Positions 61,495-64,000 of a stretch of DNA of 64,000 bases are shown here, piece after piece. The first letter of the stretch is position 1. Every line of letters starts with the position of its first letter. The stretch lies in assembly GCA_031292275.1 (NCBI GenBank), contig JARLHL010000105.1, positions 1-64,000 on the forward strand, read 5' to 3'. Origin of the DNA: Desulfocapsaceae bacterium. GTDB taxonomy: Bacteria; Desulfobacterota; Desulfobulbia; Desulfobulbales; Desulfocapsaceae. A program made the position numbers and the translations under genes. The notes under the pieces were generated by a model. It searched no databases. It saw only the letters and a list, made by a program, of their open reading frames with translations, and was not told the DNA's origin.

Positions 61495-61888
61495 TGCGTC
61501 CTCAGCCATGAACGGACAGTTAAGGCGCAGATCTGCGCTGAAGCTCATTTTAGAGAGTGGCTGTACGAAGAGAAGATTTTATTTTCTCGACAAGATAGAG
61601 CACGCAGACAGGTTATTTCAATACATTCGAGCAGGAAACGTAATCTGCCTGCAGATGGCCGTAGTGGCGCAGATTATTCTTCTGCGCTCAAGAGAGATAT
61701 CTTTGTCATTTTCCCATTCCTCGAGAAAACAAAATATGTCAATCAGTTCTTTGCTTTCCATAGTTAAACATGCTATATTGTCCGACCTGCCACGTTCGGA
61801 CAATAATGAGCTGTATAGAGTTTTCAGCTTATGGATGCAGGGCCATGCGCGGTGCCATATGACATCACTTTCAATTTGAGCCAGCCCC
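61495..61888. other. Intergenic region of 394 bases
   Basis: It separates the rubredoxin fusion from the L,D-transpeptidase gene. Open frames exist on both strands (123 codons on plus, part of a 189-codon frame on minus), but neither has a recognisable product. I see no strong promoter match or hairpin. Confidence 0.5.
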
Positions 61889-63592
61889 ATGAAAAAAATT
61901 TTTATACTTCTTGCGTTTTCTCTTGTCAGCTTCACTAACGGTGTACACTGTCTGGCGGCTTCACATGAAGAAATTCTCTCCGCCCTGACCGATGCTCTAA
62001 AATCCTTGGCTATTGCTCCAGAAAAATTAGAAAATTCCAGGCCATCATTGAACGACCGGGACCTCTGCATCGCTGTCATATACAATAAAACAGGTTTAAA
62101 ACCTCTCTGGGTCTCGGAAAAAGGTCCGGAAGACAGGGCGACAATCATCCTGAATTTTCTGAAAAAATCAGATGAAGAAGGGCTCAATCCTCAAAAATAT
62201 CAGGTAGGGGAAATCACCGACCTCTGGTCCTCCACATTCCCGGCCTCCATGGCCCGCCTTGATACCCTGTTGACCTATAATCTTATCAAATACATCCATG
62301 ACATAAGTTATGGTCAGCTCCAGCCCCTTTCTCCCGATAACTCGCCGTTTACCGATGTCCTTGAGAAAAACTTCGATGTTGCTGCTGCCACTGAGACTGC
62401 ACTCAGTGCCCAGGATCTTACGTCTTTTCTTACTTCTCTTGCCCCGGCACACGAACACTACCAGGGATTAAAGCAGGGCCTGAAGGTCTATCGAGCAATT
62501 GCGGCAGCAGGTGGATGGAAGCAAATACCCGAAGGCAAGACTCTGCGTCCAGGGGAGACGGATGATCGGCTCCAGCTCATTTATAAACGGATGATTGCTC
62601 CGGGGATTCCTCAACCTCCGAGACCCGAAAGTAATGTATACGAGCCTTTATTGCAGAAGGCAGTGGCCAGATTCCAGCAATTGAACGGCATTGAAGCTGA
62701 TGCGGTGATAGGTCCTCAGACCCTTGCGGCGATGAATGTCAAGGCAAGCGATCTCGTTGAGCAGATCATAGTCAATATGGCCAGATGGCGCTGGCAGGCC
62801 CATATCCTTGGTTCACGGTATGTACTGGTCAATATCGCCAGCTTTAATCTGACCGCCTTTAATGGCGAAGAGATGGTCCTGAACTTTCCGGTGATAATTG
62901 GCCAGCTGCAGCATCAGACCCCTGTCTTCAGCGACAGCATAAAATATATTGAATTGAATCCATACTGGAATATCACCCCCAGTATTGCCCGCAACGAGGA
63001 GCTTCCCAATCTTAGAAAAAATCCTCGCTATCTGGTGGACAGGCATGTCCGGCTGTACTCGAGCTGGGGGGCCGATGCAACAGAGCTTGACTCAACCTCT
63101 ATCGACTGGCATGCAGTGTCACCCTCTCAGATCGCAGGCTATAAACTCCGCCAGGATCCCGGCGCATGGAACTCTCTAGGACGAATAAAATTCGTTTTTC
63201 CCAATAAATACTCAGTATATATGCATGACACACCATCCAGGAATCTCTTTTCCCGTTCCAAAAGAGACTTCAGCCACGGCTGTATTCGACTGAGCAATCC
63301 GATGGCGCTTGCCCTCTTTGCCCTGGAAGATCAAAGCAAAGTCTGGACCAAGGAAAAGATCCAGGCAATTTATGATTCAGGTAAAAGAACGGTCCTGCGT
63401 CTCACACACCCCCTGCCTATTCATATCACATATCAAACAAGCTGGGTTGACAAAGAAGGTCAAATCCACTTTAATAGAGATATTTATTCGAGGGATGAAA
63501 AATTATTTAAGGCTTTGCAATCCGGTAACGATAGAATAGAATTGAATATTGATAAGACGCCAGCAGATCCAAATGATAAACTCAACCAATAA
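61889..63592 (+). CDS. L,D-transpeptidase (YcbB/LdtD family)
   Basis: These enzymes form 3-3 cross-links in peptidoglycan in the periplasm. The 567-aa product has a signal peptide (residues 1-24), an N-terminal scaffolding region, a peptidoglycan-binding domain (about 250-285, KAVARFQQLNGIEADAVIGP) and the YkuD catalytic domain (about 310-480). The active site is His446 (MHDTPS), His463 and Cys465 in SHGCIRLSN. All key residues are kept. Length is close to E. coli LdtD (615). The DUF882 gene follows after 6 bases, as in E. coli where ycbB and ycbK are neighbours. Confidence 0.94.
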   Translation: MKKIFILLAFSLVSFTNGVHCLAASHEEILSALTDALKSLAIAPEKLENSRPSLNDRDLCIAVIYNKTGLKPLWVSEKGPEDRATIILNFLKKSDEEGLNPQKYQVGEITDLWSSTFPASMARLDTLLTYNLIKYIHDISYGQLQPLSPDNSPFTDVLEKNFDVAAATETALSAQDLTSFLTSLAPAHEHYQGLKQGLKVYRAIAAAGGWKQIPEGKTLRPGETDDRLQLIYKRMIAPGIPQPPRPESNVYEPLLQKAVARFQQLNGIEADAVIGPQTLAAMNVKASDLVEQIIVNMARWRWQAHILGSRYVLVNIASFNLTAFNGEEMVLNFPVIIGQLQHQTPVFSDSIKYIELNPYWNITPSIARNEELPNLRKNPRYLVDRHVRLYSSWGADATELDSTSIDWHAVSPSQIAGYKLRQDPGAWNSLGRIKFVFPNKYSVYMHDTPSRNLFSRSKRDFSHGCIRLSNPMALALFALEDQSKVWTKEKIQAIYDSGKRTVLRLTHPLPIHITYQTSWVDKEGQIHFNRDIYSRDEKLFKALQSGNDRIELNIDKTPADPNDKLNQ

Positions 63593-63598
63593 GAGATC

Positions 63599-64000
63599 AT
63601 GATGAACCGACGAAGATTTCTGATGACATCGGCCCAATTGGCTCTCGGTATGCTCCTCTCCACCGCTCCCCTTGATTGTTTCGCAAGTAGAATTGAATAC
63701 CATCCTCTCACCTTTTACCATACCCATACCGGCGAGAACCTGCAGATCAGATATTCACCAAAAAAAGGCTGCTCTTTTTCCACGCAGCGCAAGGTCAATG
63801 AATTTCTTCGTGATTTCCGTACCGAGCAGGTTCATCCCATTGACCCGCAGCTCTTGGAAATCCTGACCCAGATTCAGGTATTCAGCGGCAGCACCGGCAC
63901 CTACGAGATCATATCGGGATATCGTTCGCCAGAGACAAATCATCTTCTGCGGGAAAGAAGCGCAGGTGTGGCCCAGAATAGTTTTCATATGCAGGGTAAG
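63599..64000 (+). CDS. YcbK-like DUF882 / M15 peptidase (MepK type), cut by window edge
   Basis: The 134 codons present start at ATG 63599 (or the next ATG) 6 bases after the L,D-transpeptidase stop. The N-terminus has NRRRFLMTSA, a twin-arginine-type signal. Downstream the reading has ISGYRSPETN and AGVAQNSFHMQGK, the family zinc motif region (H in SFHMQGK). E. coli MepK cleaves 3-3 cross-links, the bonds made by the neighbour's family, so the pair likely act in opposition on the same bond. The rest of the catalytic domain lies beyond the window. Confidence 0.88.
   Translation, partial: MMNRRRFLMTSAQLALGMLLSTAPLDCFASRIEYHPLTFYHTHTGENLQIRYSPKKGCSFSTQRKVNEFLRDFRTEQVHPIDPQLLEILTQIQVFSGSTGTYEIISGYRSPETNHLLRERSAGVAQNSFHMQGK

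Noticed and set aside
61508-61879. 123-codon frame before the L,D-transpeptidase gene
   Set aside because: The product is unlike any family I know, and a minus-strand frame covers the same bases; neither is convincing.
1-64000. tRNA, rRNA, CRISPR, phage or transposase genes
   Set aside because: I looked for them while reading but found no cloverleaf, repeat-spacer pattern, integrase or transposase motif. A tRNA scan was not possible here.

Overview
The window looks like chromosomal DNA of a Gram-negative anaerobe, most likely a member of Desulfobacterota (Desulfobulbales-like sulfate or sulfur metabolisers). This is inferred from gene content, not from a marker search. The clues are a DUF39-type homocysteine synthesis protein, system II cytochrome c maturation genes (ResB/CcsA), a membrane-tethered rubredoxin, LPS genes (LpxK, LpxC, an O-antigen-ligase family protein), TamAB and Tol. 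Both ends are cut: recJ runs off the left edge and a YcbK-like (DUF882) gene runs off the right edge. I see no rRNA, tRNA, CRISPR array, insertion sequence or phage gene.

Layout. 1-8100: housekeeping and amino-acid genes (recJ, miaA, a ComEA-like protein, lysC on the minus strand; trmL, serC, a radical SAM gene, rlmN on the plus strand), then HU. 8535-14828: DUF39 homocysteine protein, pheA, moaA, tsaD, a DUF2062 membrane protein, rsmA. 14881-24107: a ParC/ParE-type topoisomerase pair, a hotdog thioesterase, an EAL-HDOD protein, a slipin and a PAS hybrid histidine kinase. 24389-27862: two glycosyltransferases and an O-antigen-ligase family protein in one minus-strand operon. 28096-32929: a racemase homologue that has lost both catalytic cysteines, a MoeB/ThiF enzyme, a small unknown protein, rpmB, resB and ccsA. 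32930-42723: TamB/TamA, an orphan amino-acid-type binding protein, lpxK, lpxC. 42765-49147: YjbQ, then the standout lipid cluster. 49358-53988: a Tol operon without pal. 54015-64000: tlyA, a BepA-like protease coupled to oleD-oleC-oleB, a YqeY protein, the rubredoxin-membrane fusion, an L,D-transpeptidase and the truncated DUF882 gene.

Most striking is 43425-49147: a ketosynthase, acyl carrier protein, two CrtI/retinol-saturase-like flavoproteins, a ketoreductase and a FabZ-like dehydratase, closely packed and co-directional. This is a full elongation set without an enoyl reductase; the two desaturase-like flavoproteins occupy the place where one would be expected. Such a set could build an unusual polyene or desaturated acyl chain. 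About 7 kb further on lies an oleB-oleC-oleD operon (beta-lactone route to long-chain olefins) with no oleA in the window. A link between the two is a hypothesis only.

Regulatory signals read by eye include near-consensus sigma70-type promoters before tsaD, pheA and tolQ, two possibly leaderless starts (lpxK, parE), a 22-bp perfect hairpin, a two-copy intergenic repeat, and short palindromes before lpxC and inside the lipid cluster.
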